A stretch of 33,520 bases of DNA from Methylobacterium crusticola (GCF_003574465.1 NZ_QOWC01000085.1:1-33520); one strand, 5' to 3'; shown: positions 7,417-15,256, numbered from the stretch's first letter. Numbers and translations: made by a program. Notes: generated from the letters alone by a model not told the origin.

Positions 7417-8667
7417 ATGAGCGCGATCGTCCTCCCCCGCCGCGACCTCGGCGCGGTGCCTCTGCGGCGCGTGCTGCACCGGCTCGGCCTGTGGCTGATG
7501 GCGGGCTTCATCTTCTTTGCCTGCTTCGCCTTCTCGGACACCTCGCCCTACGACATCGTGGCGATCCCGACGATCCTGCTCTGGCTGATGCTCGGCATCC
7601 GGCTGTACCGGGGCGCCGTGCCGCTGCTGCTCGTGCTGCTGGTCTACGTCGGCGCCACCGTGCTGGCGCTGCTGCCCTACCTCAACGAGGACAGGCCGGG
7701 GATCTGGACGGCGCAGCTCGGCTACCTCGCGATCACCGGCGTCTTCTTCGCGATGTTCTTCTCCGACGAGACCGACCGGCGGGTCGAGCTCGCCCTCAAG
7801 GTCTACACCGCCAGCACGCTGTTCTGCGGCCTGCTCGGCATCGGCGGCTACCTGGAGCTGATCGGCAACGAGGACCTGTTCAGCAAGTACGGGCGCGCCT
7901 CCGGCACCTTCCAGGACCCGAACGTGTTCGGCTCCTACCTGACGCTCGGCGCGCTCTACCTGATGCACAACCTGCTCACCGGCCGCGCCCGGCGCCCGAT
8001 GCTGGCGACGCTCGGGCTGGTGATCCTGCTCGCCGGGGTCTTCCTGTCGTTCTCCCGCGGCTCCTGGGGCGGCACGCTGGTGGCGACCGCCCTCACGGTG
8101 ACGGCGGTCTACCGCACCGGCACCTCGCGGGCGCTGCGCCGGCGCATCGTGGTGCTGACCGGGATGACGGCCGGGCTCGGGGCGCTGGCCCTCGTCGGCC
8201 TGCTCTCGGTCGGCAACGTGGCCGAGACCTTCGCCAAGCGCGCCGCCGTCACGCAGGATTACGACGAGGGCGAGACCGGGCGCTTCGGCAACCAGCTCCG
8301 CGGCATCGGCATGCTGATGGAGGACCCCCTCGGCATGGGGCCCCTGCGCTGGCGCCTGACCTTCAACCTGGAGCCGCACAATTCCTACATCGGCGCCTTC
8401 TCGAACGGCGGCTGGGTCGCCGGCGTCGCCTTCGTGTTCCTGGTGGGCATGTCGGCCCGGGTGGGTTTGCGGCTGATGTTCGCGCCCTCTCCCTACCGGC
8501 GCCACGCCCAGATCGTGGTGCCGGCGCTGCTGATGTTCTTCCTCCAGGCGGTGCAGATCGACATCGAGAAGTGGCGCCACGTCTACATGATGCTCGGCAT
8601 GGTCTGGGGCCTCGAGGCCGCCCGGGTGCACTGGCGGGCGCGGCGGGAGGCCGAGGAGGCGCCCTGA
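7417..8667 (+). CDS. O-antigen ligase/polymerase-family membrane protein
   Basis: A 416-residue polytopic membrane protein with roughly ten to twelve hydrophobic helices and a large polar loop near residues 265-330. The loop has the family pattern RGIGMLMEDPLGMGP followed by LEPHNSYIGAFSNGG; His321 in PHNSY matches the conserved histidine of WaaL-type ligases, and GTFQDPNVFGSYL is another family signature. Members transfer or polymerise surface glycans at the periplasmic face of the inner membrane: lipopolysaccharide O-antigen ligation, exopolysaccharide or holdfast-like polymers. No other polysaccharide genes are nearby, so the polymer is unknown. The ATG is supported by GGAGG 7 bases upstream. 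Two copies of a 7-N7-7 element precede it. Confidence 0.88.
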   Translation: MSAIVLPRRDLGAVPLRRVLHRLGLWLMAGFIFFACFAFSDTSPYDIVAIPTILLWLMLGIRLYRGAVPLLLVLLVYVGATVLALLPYLNEDRPGIWTAQLGYLAITGVFFAMFFSDETDRRVELALKVYTASTLFCGLLGIGGYLELIGNEDLFSKYGRASGTFQDPNVFGSYLTLGALYLMHNLLTGRARRPMLATLGLVILLAGVFLSFSRGSWGGTLVATALTVTAVYRTGTSRALRRRIVVLTGMTAGLGALALVGLLSVGNVAETFAKRAAVTQDYDEGETGRFGNQLRGIGMLMEDPLGMGPLRWRLTFNLEPHNSYIGAFSNGGWVAGVAFVFLVGMSARVGLRLMFAPSPYRRHAQIVVPALLMFFLQAVQIDIEKWRHVYMMLGMVWGLEAARVHWRARREAEEAP

Positions 8668-8713
8668 GCGCGGGCGGGCCCGCGGGGCCGGCGCGCGCGC
8701 CCCGCGCGAGCCT

Positions 8714-8741
8714 GATTTCCCCTTCGCGATTTCCCCTTCGC
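8714..8741. repeat. 14-bp tandem duplication GATTTCCCCTTCGC x2
   Basis: Two perfect head-to-tail copies (8714-8727 and 8728-8741) immediately upstream of the GCTCTAGAGC palindrome. The segment is distinctly pyrimidine-rich compared with its surroundings. The related single sequence TTTCCTTCG appears before the other GCTCTAGAGC copy at 10576-10584, which suggests the two belong to one composite element. Confidence 0.7.
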
Positions 8742-8749
8742 GGCAAAAT

Positions 8750-8759
8750 GCTCTAGAGC
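8750..8759. promoter_or_regulatory. GCTCTAGAGC palindrome upstream of hisS
   Basis: Perfect 10-bp palindrome 80 bp before hisS, preceded by TTTCCCCTTCG and AAAAT. The same arrangement (TTTCCTTCG, AAATT, GCTCTAGAGC) recurs upstream of hisZ. I found no third copy in the window, and CTAG is rare here. It may be an operator or a dispersed intergenic element. Confidence 0.45.
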
Positions 8760-8839
8760 CCAGCGGCCCCGCGCCCGCGGCGGGCCGGGGGGCCCGCGAC
8801 GGGCCCCGGCCGGCGCCGACCCGATCCCTGTGAGCCGCG

Positions 8840-10375
8840 ATGTCCAAGCCCGGAAAGGCCGTGAAGGCCCACACCCTCAAGCCCCGCCTGCCGCGCGGCC
8901 TCGTCGACCGCGGGCCCGCCGAGATCGCCGCCACGCACCGGATGCTGGAGGCGATCCGCGAGAGCTTCGAGCTCTACGGCTTCGAGGCGGTGGAGACGCC
9001 GTTCATCGAGTACACCGAGGCGCTCGGCAAGTTCCTGCCCGACCTCGACCGCCCCAACGAGGGCGTGTTCTCGTTCCAGGACGAGGACGAGGCCTGGCTG
9101 TCCCTGCGCTACGACCTGACGGCGCCCCTCGCCCGCTACGTCGCCGAGCACTTCGACGCGCTGCCCAAGCCCTACCGCAGCTACCGCGCCGGCTACGTCT
9201 TCCGCAACGAGAAGCCGGGTCCCGGGCGCTTCCGCCAGTTCATGCAGTTCGACGCCGACATCGTGGGGGCGGGCAGCGTCGCGGCGGATGCCGAGATCTG
9301 CATGATGGCCGCCGACACGCTGGAGCGGGTCGGCATCGCCCGCGGCGACTACGTGGTGAAGGTCAACAACCGCAAGGTGCTCGACGGCGCCATGGAGGCG
9401 ATCGGCCTCGGCGGCGACGCGGAGGCGGGCCGGCGCCTGACGGTCCTGCGCGCCATCGACAAGCTCGACCGCCTCGGCGCCGACGGGGTCCGGCTCCTGC
9501 TCGGCGCCGGCCGCCGGGACGAGAGCGGCGACTTCACCCGCGGGGCGGGGCTCCCCGACGAGGCGGTGGAGCGCATCCTGCGCTACGTCTCGTTCCAGGC
9601 CGCGCCCACGGACGGCGGCGACCGCCTGGCGTTCTGGGAGAGCTTCTTCGGCGGCTGGGGCGACGTCGTGGGCGGCTCCGAGACCGGGCGCCAGGGCATC
9701 GCCGAGCTGCACGCGATCATGCGGCTGTGCGAGGCGGCGGGCTACGGCCACGACCGGATCCGGGCCGACCCGTCCGTGGTGCGCGGGCTCGAGTACTACA
9801 CGGGGCCGGTCTACGAGGCGGAGCTGACCTTCCCGGTCACGAACGAGGAGGGCCAGACCGTGCGCTTCGGCTCGGTGGCGGGCGGGGGCCGCTACGACGG
9901 CCTCGTCGGGCGCTTCCGGGCCGAGCCGGTGCCGGCGACCGGCTTCTCGGTCGGCGTCTCGCGGCTGTTCTCGGCGCTCCAGCTCGTCTCCAGCCCGATC
10001 GTCACCGGCTCCGCCGCGCGGGGGCCCGTGGTGGTGCTGGTGCTCGACCGCGAGGAGATCGCGTCCTACCAGGCCCTCGTGGCGGCCCTGCGCCAGGCCG
10101 GCATCCGCGCCGAGCCCTACCTCGGCGCCTCCGGCATGAAGGCCCAGATGAAGTACGCCGACCGCCGCGGCGCCCCCTGCGTGGTGATCCAGGGCAGCGA
10201 CGAGCGCGCGAGCGGCACCGTGCAGATCAAGGACCTGATCGAGGGCGCCAGGGCCGCCGACGCCATCGCCAGCAACGCCGAGTGGAAGGCCACCCGGCCG
10301 GCCCAGTTCTCGGTGCCCGTCGCCGAGATGGTGGCGCGGGTGCGCGAGGTGCTGGCGCGGCACGACGGGGCCTGA
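8840..10375 (+). CDS. hisS: histidine--tRNA ligase, alphaproteobacterial type
   Basis: A 511-residue class II aminoacyl-tRNA synthetase that charges tRNA-His in the cytosol. Visible motifs are LRYDLTAPLARYVAEH early in the core, motif 2 in FRNEKPGPGRFRQFMQFDAD, the histidine-binding RGLEYYTGPVYE (about residue 316), GGGRYDGLVGRF, and a C-terminal anticodon-binding domain from about residue 395 (GPVVVLVLDREEIASYQALV) ending in EMVARVREVLARHD. The motif 2 text differs from the E. coli form (FRHERPQKGRYRQFHQ) and matches the form found in many alphaproteobacteria, a group in which some members have tRNA-His lacking the usual G-1. The gene stands apart from, but next to, hisZ-hisG; a shared GCTCTAGAGC element precedes both. 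Confidence 0.95.
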   Translation: MSKPGKAVKAHTLKPRLPRGLVDRGPAEIAATHRMLEAIRESFELYGFEAVETPFIEYTEALGKFLPDLDRPNEGVFSFQDEDEAWLSLRYDLTAPLARYVAEHFDALPKPYRSYRAGYVFRNEKPGPGRFRQFMQFDADIVGAGSVAADAEICMMAADTLERVGIARGDYVVKVNNRKVLDGAMEAIGLGGDAEAGRRLTVLRAIDKLDRLGADGVRLLLGAGRRDESGDFTRGAGLPDEAVERILRYVSFQAAPTDGGDRLAFWESFFGGWGDVVGGSETGRQGIAELHAIMRLCEAAGYGHDRIRADPSVVRGLEYYTGPVYEAELTFPVTNEEGQTVRFGSVAGGGRYDGLVGRFRAEPVPATGFSVGVSRLFSALQLVSSPIVTGSAARGPVVVLVLDREEIASYQALVAALRQAGIRAEPYLGASGMKAQMKYADRRGAPCVVIQGSDERASGTVQIKDLIEGARAADAIASNAEWKATRPAQFSVPVAEMVARVREVLARHDGA

Positions 10376-10748
10376 CGGGATGCCCTCCCGCGGCGCGCCG
10401 GCGCGGGGTGCGGGACGCGGCGCCCGCCGCCGTCCCGCCAGGACCTCGCGCCGTCCCGGGCGCCCGCGCGGACGCCCCGGCGCGCCGCCCCGGACCGGCT
10501 GAGAGCCGCCCGGTCCGGTCGAGGCGGCCGCCGCTCCCGGCCTCCGCTCTCGTCGCGTCGTCGGCGACAAACCGGTTTCCTTCGTCGGAAATTGCTCTAG
10601 AGCGTCGTGCGGCGACGCGGGCACCGCCTCGCCGCGAGGATCGTGCGGCCGGGACGGATGCCGGGCCGGCCCCGCCTCGGCCGGGACCGCGCGCGGGGCC
10701 GGCGCGCGGGGCCGGACGGGGGCGCCACCATGATGGATCGATGGACCA
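10376..10748. other. 373-bp intergenic region between hisS and hisZ
   Basis: No convincing gene on either strand. Very GC-rich with many short Arg/Ala/Pro-type spurious frames. The one island of lower GC is 10566-10595 (ACAAACCGGTTTCCTTCGTC and the following GGAAATT), ending in the GCTCTAGAGC palindrome. A stem-loop GCGTCG-TGCGG-CGACGC (10602-10618) starts inside the palindrome, and a doubled GCGCGGGGCCG follows near 10690-10715. This is probably the hisZ promoter and leader. Confidence 0.6.
10594..10603. promoter_or_regulatory. GCTCTAGAGC palindrome upstream of hisZ
   Basis: Second exact copy of the 10-bp palindrome, 145 bp before hisZ. The preceding TTTCC-TTCGTC-GGAAA (10576-10591) can itself pair as a 5-bp stem. 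Sharing between hisS and hisZ suggests coordinated control of histidine-related genes, but a dispersed repeat is equally possible. Confidence 0.45.
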
Positions 10749-11879
10749 ATGACGGGTAACGGAGCCGCGGCCCCCCGGCCGGCGGCGGCCCACGAGGATC
10801 TCCTCGCGCTGTTCGAGGACCGGGGCTACGCGCGGGTGGAGCCGCCGGTGCTGCAGCCGGTCGAGCCCTTCCTGGAGCTGTCGGGCGAGGACATCCGCCG
10901 GCGCATCTTCATCACCCAGGACGGCGCCGGGGCGGAGCTGTGCCTGCGGCCGGAATACACGATTCCCGTCGGGCGCCACCACCGCGCCACCGCGGGGGCC
11001 GGGCCCGCCGAGTACAGCTATCTCGGCCCGGTGTTCCGGCTGCGGGCCTCCGAGGCGGACGAGTTCCACCAGGCCGGCATCGAGTCCATCGGCCGGCCCG
11101 ACGTGCCGGCGGTGGATGCCGAGATCCTCGGCCTCGCCCTCGACGGGCTGGAGCGCCTCGGGCGACGCGACATGCGGGTGCGCCTCGGCGACATGGGGCT
11201 GATCACGGCGCTCCTCGAGGCCCTGCGGGTTCCCCCCGCGGCCAAGCGCCGGACCCTGCGGGCGGTGGCGGCCGGGCGCTCGCTCGACGAGCTCGCGGCC
11301 CCGCCCGCGGTCGATGCCGCCCATGCGGGCCTCCTCAGCGCCATCCAGGGCCAGGATCCCCAGGGCGTGCGGGCCTTCGTGGAGGACGTGCTCGCCATCG
11401 CGGGCATCAGCCGGGTCGGCGGGCGCAGCGCCGGCGAGATCGCCGAGCGCTTCCTCGCCAAGGCGGCGGCCCACGCCGAGGGCGGGGCGGGCCTCGGCGC
11501 ACGGGCCCGCGAGGTCATCGACGCCTACCTCGCCCTCTCGGGCGACCCCGACGCCGCGGCCGGTGCGGTGCGCGCGCTGACCCGCGGCGCCGGCCTCGCG
11601 GATCCGGGCCTCGAGGCGGCGCTCGCCCTGTTCGAGGAGCGCAACGGCTTCATCGCGGCCCGCGGGCTGCCGCTCGAGCGCTTCACCTTCGCGGGCAGCT
11701 TCGCCCGCAACCTCGACTATTACACGGGCTTCATCTTCGAGGTCGCGGAGGCCGAGGGCGCCAAGCCCGTGGTCGGCGGGGGCCGCTACGACGGCCTGCT
11801 CCAGCACCTCGGCAGCCCCGAGCCGCTGCCCGCCGTCGGGTGCTCCTTCTGGCTCGAGCGGCTGGAGGCGCGCCGATGA
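10749..11879 (+). CDS. hisZ: ATP phosphoribosyltransferase regulatory subunit HisZ
   Basis: A 376-residue paralogue of the histidyl-tRNA synthetase catalytic core without an anticodon-binding domain. Characteristic segments are EPPVLQPVEPFLELSGEDIR, a degenerate motif 2 (YSYLGPVFRLRASEADEFHQ) and FARNLDYYTGFIFEV followed by GGGRYDGLLQHL, which mirror the HisS segments. HisZ does not charge tRNA; it forms a hetero-octamer with short HisG, completes the first enzyme of histidine biosynthesis (ATP + PRPP to phosphoribosyl-ATP) and mediates histidine feedback. Its TGA overlaps the hisG start (ATGA at 11876-11879), so the two are translationally coupled, as expected for subunits. The hisG partner is longer than the classical short form (see that entry). 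Confidence 0.93.
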   Translation: MTGNGAAAPRPAAAHEDLLALFEDRGYARVEPPVLQPVEPFLELSGEDIRRRIFITQDGAGAELCLRPEYTIPVGRHHRATAGAGPAEYSYLGPVFRLRASEADEFHQAGIESIGRPDVPAVDAEILGLALDGLERLGRRDMRVRLGDMGLITALLEALRVPPAAKRRTLRAVAAGRSLDELAAPPAVDAAHAGLLSAIQGQDPQGVRAFVEDVLAIAGISRVGGRSAGEIAERFLAKAAAHAEGGAGLGARAREVIDAYLALSGDPDAAAGAVRALTRGAGLADPGLEAALALFEERNGFIAARGLPLERFTFAGSFARNLDYYTGFIFEVAEAEGAKPVVGGGRYDGLLQHLGSPEPLPAVGCSFWLERLEARR

Positions 11880-12865
11880 CCGAGACCCCCGCCCAGGGCG
11901 GCCCCCTGGTCCTGGCGGTGCCCTCCAAGGGCCGCCTCCAGGAGAACGCCGCCGCCTTCTTCGGCCGCGCCGGCCTCACCCTCGCCCAGACCAGCGGCGC
12001 CCGCGACTACCGCGGGCGGCTCAAGGGCGTGGCCGACGTCGAGGTGCGCTACCTCTCGGCCTCCGAGATCGCCGGCCAGCTCGCCAGCGGCGCCGCGCAC
12101 CTCGGCGTCACCGGCGAGGACCTGATCCGCGAGACGCTCACCGATGCCGGGGGCCAGGTCGAGCTCCTGACGCCGCTCGGCTTCGGCCAGGCCACCGTCG
12201 TGGTGGCGGTGCCGCAGGCCTGGATCGACGTGCGCACGATGAGCGACCTCGACGAGGTGGCGAGCGACATGCGGGTGCGCCACGGCCGGCGCCTGCGCAT
12301 CGCCACGAAGTACGTCAACCTGACCCGCCGCTTCTTCGCCGCGCACGGCGTCGCCGATTACCGCATCGTCGAGAGCCTGGGCGCCACCGAGGGTGCGCCG
12401 GCGGCGGGCAGCGCCGAGATCGTGGTCGACATCACCACCACGGGCGCGACGCTCGCGGCCAACGCCCTGAAGGTGCTGGACGACGGCGTGATCCTGCGCT
12501 CGGAGGCGAACCTCGTCGCCTCGCTCGCCGCGCCCTGGGGCGGGACCGCCCGCGGCGCCGTCCAGGCCGTGCTCGGCCGGATCAGCGCCGAGGAGCGCGC
12601 CCGCACCACCCGCGAGGTCCGGGCCGGGATGCCCGTGGCGGGCGAGATCGACCTCGCGTCCCTGGCGGCCCTGCACCAGGCGGAACTGCCCTACGGGATG
12701 CCGGAGGGCCGGGGCGAGATCGTGCTGCGCTGCCCCGGCGACGCGGTGTTCGACCTCGCCGACGCCCTCGTGCGGGCCGGGGCCCTGGCGGTGAGCGTGC
12801 GGCGCATCGACTACGCCTTCGCGGCCGAGAACCCGCTGGTCGAGCGCCTGCTCGCGCGGATCTGA
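11876..12865 (+). CDS. hisG: ATP phosphoribosyltransferase catalytic subunit HisG
   Basis: This 329-residue enzyme catalyses the committed step of histidine biosynthesis, joining ATP and PRPP. The N-terminal region shows AVPSKGRLQENAAAFFGRAG and GVTGEDLIRE; the PRPP loop is in VVDITTTGATLAANALKVL (Asp185 and the following threonines). Short HisG proteins that need HisZ are about 210-240 residues. This one continues for ~90 more (GEIDLASLAALHQAELPYGM to the end), a length closer to the long form whose C-terminal ACT-like domain binds histidine. Having both HisZ and the tail is notable, though I believe some Hyphomicrobiales share it. Start ATG overlaps the hisZ stop. A GNAT gene follows 10 bases later and is probably in the same operon. 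Confidence 0.93.
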   Translation: MTETPAQGGPLVLAVPSKGRLQENAAAFFGRAGLTLAQTSGARDYRGRLKGVADVEVRYLSASEIAGQLASGAAHLGVTGEDLIRETLTDAGGQVELLTPLGFGQATVVVAVPQAWIDVRTMSDLDEVASDMRVRHGRRLRIATKYVNLTRRFFAAHGVADYRIVESLGATEGAPAAGSAEIVVDITTTGATLAANALKVLDDGVILRSEANLVASLAAPWGGTARGAVQAVLGRISAEERARTTREVRAGMPVAGEIDLASLAALHQAELPYGMPEGRGEIVLRCPGDAVFDLADALVRAGALAVSVRRIDYAFAAENPLVERLLARI

Positions 12866-12875
12866 GGACCGGCCG

Positions 12876-13397
12876 GTGACCGACACCCTCGCGGGCCTGC
12901 CGCCGTCCGGGACGGAGCGCCTCGCCCTGCGGCCCCTCGAGGAGGCGGACGCGCCGGCCCTGCAGCGCATCTCGGACGATCCGGCGATCACCGGGGTCGT
13001 CCACATCCTGACCTCGCCGTTCGGGCTCGCCGAGGCCCGCGGGCTGATCCGGGGCGACGGCCGCGGCCGCGACCGCTTCGTCGGCGCCTGGCGGCGGACG
13101 GACGGCGCCCTCGTCGGCGTCGTCGGCACGCACCTGCGCGGGCGGGACCGGATCGAGATCGGCTACTGGGTCGCGGGCGCCGCCCAGCGCCAGGGCTACG
13201 GGCGCGAGGCGGTGGCCGGGATCATCGCGCTCCTGCGGCGGCACGCCCCCCGCCGGGCCATCGTGGCCGAGTGCCGCGAGGCCAACCTGCCGTCCTGGCG
13301 CCTGCTGACCGGGCTCGGCTTCGCGCCCTCGGCGGAGCCCGGGACGCGGCCGGGGCGCCGGCTCCTGGTGCTGGCGCAGCCGCCGGCGGCGGGCTGA
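12876..13397 (+). CDS. GNAT-family N-acetyltransferase (RimJ/RimL-like)
   Basis: A 173-residue protein of the acetyl-CoA-dependent GNAT fold, RimJ/RimL type. It opens with the typical TERLALRPLEEADAPALQRI and carries IEIGYWVAGAAQRQGYGREA, where the Q/R-x-x-G-x-G/A acetyl-CoA loop is QRQGYGREA, followed by ECREANLPSWRLLTGLGFAP, the usual NxxS(W)rlLeklGF segment. The acceptor (protein N-terminus, antibiotic or small amine) is unknown. The start is a GTG at 12876, 10 bases after the hisG stop, with GAGGACC nearby, so it is probably translated from the hisZ-hisG transcript. It converges on hemA. No histidine-pathway role is known for such proteins; co-transcription may be incidental. Confidence 0.85.
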   Translation: MTDTLAGLPPSGTERLALRPLEEADAPALQRISDDPAITGVVHILTSPFGLAEARGLIRGDGRGRDRFVGAWRRTDGALVGVVGTHLRGRDRIEIGYWVAGAAQRQGYGREAVAGIIALLRRHAPRRAIVAECREANLPSWRLLTGLGFAPSAEPGTRPGRRLLVLAQPPAAG

Positions 13398-13402
13398 AGC
13401 CG

Positions 13403-13430
13403 GCCGGGGCCGCGGACGTTGCCCCGGGCC
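13403..13430. terminator. stem-loop between convergent GNAT and hemA genes
   Basis: CCGGGGC (13404-13410) pairs perfectly with GCCCCGG (13421-13427) around a 10-base loop; two more pairs can form past a bulge. It lies in the 68-bp space between convergent stops, the right place for a bidirectional terminator. There is no T-tract, so intrinsic termination is uncertain. Confidence 0.4.
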
Positions 13431-13465
13431 CCCTCGGGGAGCGCCGGGGCCGGTTCCCGCGAGGC

Positions 13466-14725
13466 CTACTCGGCCGCCTCCGCGAACACCGTGCCGGCCC
13501 GCGGCAGGGCGAGGGCGTCCCAGACCTCCGCCAGCGCCTCGGTCAGGTGGGCGATGTGCGCCTCGCCGTGGAAGGGCGAGGGCGTGATGCGCAGGCGCTC
13601 GGTGCCGCGGGGCACGGTCGGGTAGTTGATCGGCTGGATGTAGATGCCGTGGCGCTCCAGCAGCCGGTCGGCGGCCGCCTTGCAGGCCTCCGCGTCCCCC
13701 ACCATCACCGGCACGATGTGGGTGTCGGTCGCGAGCACCGGCAGGCCGGCGGCCGCGAGGGCGGCCTTGGTGAGGGCGGCCTGGCGCTGGTGGGCCTCGC
13801 GCTCGGCGCCCGAGCCCTTGAGGTGGCGGATCGACGCCGTGGCGGCGGCGGCGACCGCCGGCGGCAGCGCCGTGGTGAAGATGAAGCCCGGGGCGTGGCT
13901 GCGCACGGCGTCGCAGAGCGCCGCCGAGCCGGTGATGTAGCCGCCGACGACGCCGAATCCCTTGGCGAGCGTGCCCTCGATCACGTCGACCCGGTGCATC
14001 ACGCCGTCGCGCTCGGCGATGCCGCCGCCCCGCGGCCCGTAGAGGCCGACGGCGTGGACCTCGTCGAGGTACGTCATGGCGCCGTAGCGCTCCGCGAGGT
14101 CGCAGATCGCCCCGATCGGCGAGACGTCGCCGTCCATGGAGTAGACGCTCTCGAAGGCCACGAGCGTCGGCCGGCCCGCCGCCGCCCGGAGCAGCGCCTC
14201 CAGGTGGCCGAGGTCGTTGTGGCGGAAGATCGCCTTGTCGCAGCCCGACTGGCGCACGCCCTCGATCATCGAGTTGTGGTTGAAGGCGTCCGAGAGGATC
14301 AGGCAGTCCGGGATCAGCCTGGCGATGGTCGAGAGGCCGGCCTGGTTCGAGACGTAGCCGGAGGTGAAGACCAGGGCCGCCTCCTTGCCGTGCAGGTCGG
14401 CGAGTTCCCGCTCCAGGTCGACCAGCGGCGAGGTGTTGCCGGCGATGTTGCGGGTGCCGCCGGCGCCGACGCCGACGCGCCGCGCCGTCTCGGTCAGGGC
14501 CGCCACGACGTCGGGGTGCTGCCCCATGCCGAGGTAGTCGTTCGAGCACCAGACCGTGATGGCGCGGCTCGTGCCGTCGGACTGGCGCCAGAGGGCGGTC
14601 GGGAAGCGGCCGGCGACGCGCTCGATGTCGGCGAAGACGCGGTAGCGCCGCTCGCCGTGCAGGCGGTCGAGGGCGCCGCGGAAATGGGCCTGGTAGTCGG
14701 TCGCGCTCTGACGGGTCTCGGGCAT
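13466..14725 (-). CDS. hemA: 5-aminolevulinate synthase (C4 pathway)
   Basis: A 419-residue PLP enzyme that condenses glycine and succinyl-CoA to 5-aminolevulinate, the first step of tetrapyrrole (heme, cobalamin, bacteriochlorophyll) synthesis in alphaproteobacteria. Clear signatures are CSNDYLGMGQHPDVVAAL, the glycine-rich GAGGTRNIAGNTSPLVDLE, SDAFNHNSMIEGVRQSG, the aspartate-containing YLDEVHAVGLYGPRGGG, and the Schiff-base lysine Lys255 in EGTLAKGFGVVGGY. ATG 14725 is chosen over a longer frame because AAGGA lies 5 bases upstream and the family begins here. It is divergent from the small gene ahead of murA across 230 bp. No FnrL-type site (TTGAT-N4-ATCAA) could be completed in that gap; only a half-site-like TTGAT at 14852 is visible. 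Confidence 0.96.
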   Translation of the reverse strand: MPETRQSATDYQAHFRGALDRLHGERRYRVFADIERVAGRFPTALWRQSDGTSRAITVWCSNDYLGMGQHPDVVAALTETARRVGVGAGGTRNIAGNTSPLVDLERELADLHGKEAALVFTSGYVSNQAGLSTIARLIPDCLILSDAFNHNSMIEGVRQSGCDKAIFRHNDLGHLEALLRAAAGRPTLVAFESVYSMDGDVSPIGAICDLAERYGAMTYLDEVHAVGLYGPRGGGIAERDGVMHRVDVIEGTLAKGFGVVGGYITGSAALCDAVRSHAPGFIFTTALPPAVAAAATASIRHLKGSGAEREAHQRQAALTKAALAAAGLPVLATDTHIVPVMVGDAEACKAAADRLLERHGIYIQPINYPTVPRGTERLRITPSPFHGEAHIAHLTEALAEVWDALALPRAGTVFAEAAE

Positions 14726-14900
14726 CGGGGTCCTTCGCGGGCTGGCCGGACCCCGCGACGGGGGGCCGGGGCGGCGGGACCGGGCGGGTTCCGGCTGGGG
14801 AGCCCGTCCTGCGACAGGGACGAACAAGCCCCGTCCGCCGCGGGTCGCGCCTTGATCTCGCTCGATTCGAGGCGGCTTTGTCTCTTGAACCGTGCGAGGG

Positions 14901-14927
14901 GCGAGGCGGAGGTTTCTGACGCCTCGC
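14901..14927. promoter_or_regulatory. perfect 8-bp inverted repeat upstream of the small murA-linked gene
   Basis: GCGAGGCG (14901-14908) and CGCCTCGC (14920-14927) flank an 11-base loop with GGTTTCTG. It lies 29 bp before the ATG of the 59-residue gene and 176 bp from hemA. It could be a leader hairpin or an operator in the shared divergent promoter. A separate 11-bp palindrome, CTCGATTCGAG, lies at 14861-14871. Confidence 0.45.
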
Positions 14928-14955
14928 GGCCGGGCACGGAAGCGGGAAATTCGTC

Positions 14956-15135
14956 ATGGCGACGATGGGTCGCGCGATGAGCGGGAACGACGACGGGGCG
15001 CGGTCGCAGAGGTTGAAGGCGGCGCTGCGCGACAACCTCAGGCGCCGCAAGGCGCAGGCCCGCGGCCGGGAGGCGGCCGAGGGCGAGCCCGCGCCCGAGC
15101 CGCCGGCGGATCGGCCCGGGGGCGAGCGGCGTTGA
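14956..15135 (+). CDS. small conserved basic protein, 59 aa, upstream of murA
   Basis: A short frame that starts ATG 14956 and ends TGA 15133-15135. It begins MATMGRAMSGNDDGARSQRL, then has a strongly basic helix (KAALRDNLRRRKAQARGRE), then an acidic/Pro-rich tail (EPAPEPPADRPGGERR). I recognise the helix pattern RLKAALRxNLRRRKAQARGR from small proteins encoded next to murA in Rhizobiales, of unknown function. Third positions are nearly all G/C and it is correctly placed before murA, 121 bases away, so I think it is a real gene. Alternative in-frame ATGs at 14965 and 14977 would shorten it by 3 or 7 residues; the last gives MSGNDDGARSQ, also plausible. Confidence 0.7.
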   Translation: MATMGRAMSGNDDGARSQRLKAALRDNLRRRKAQARGREAAEGEPAPEPPADRPGGERR

Positions 15136-15256
15136 CGGGTCGGCGGGGCCAAGAGTGTCGCGTGGGGCGCCGCCGCGGCCGAGAGTTCGCGTGCGAGAGT
15201 TCGAGTGTCTGGAGCATGGCGCGGGTCCGCGAGGCGGCGCGCGGGGGAATGGTGAC

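Noticed and set aside
14845..14875. FNR/FnrL-like site upstream of hemA (TTGATCTCGCTCGATTC)
   Set aside because: Only one TTGAT half-site exists; the second half does not match ATCAA at the required 4-base spacing.
12582..15152. Very long minus-strand frame of 856 codons across hemA
   Set aside because: hemA occupies another frame of the same strand with all catalytic motifs; this frame reads Arg/Pro/Gly-rich nonsense.
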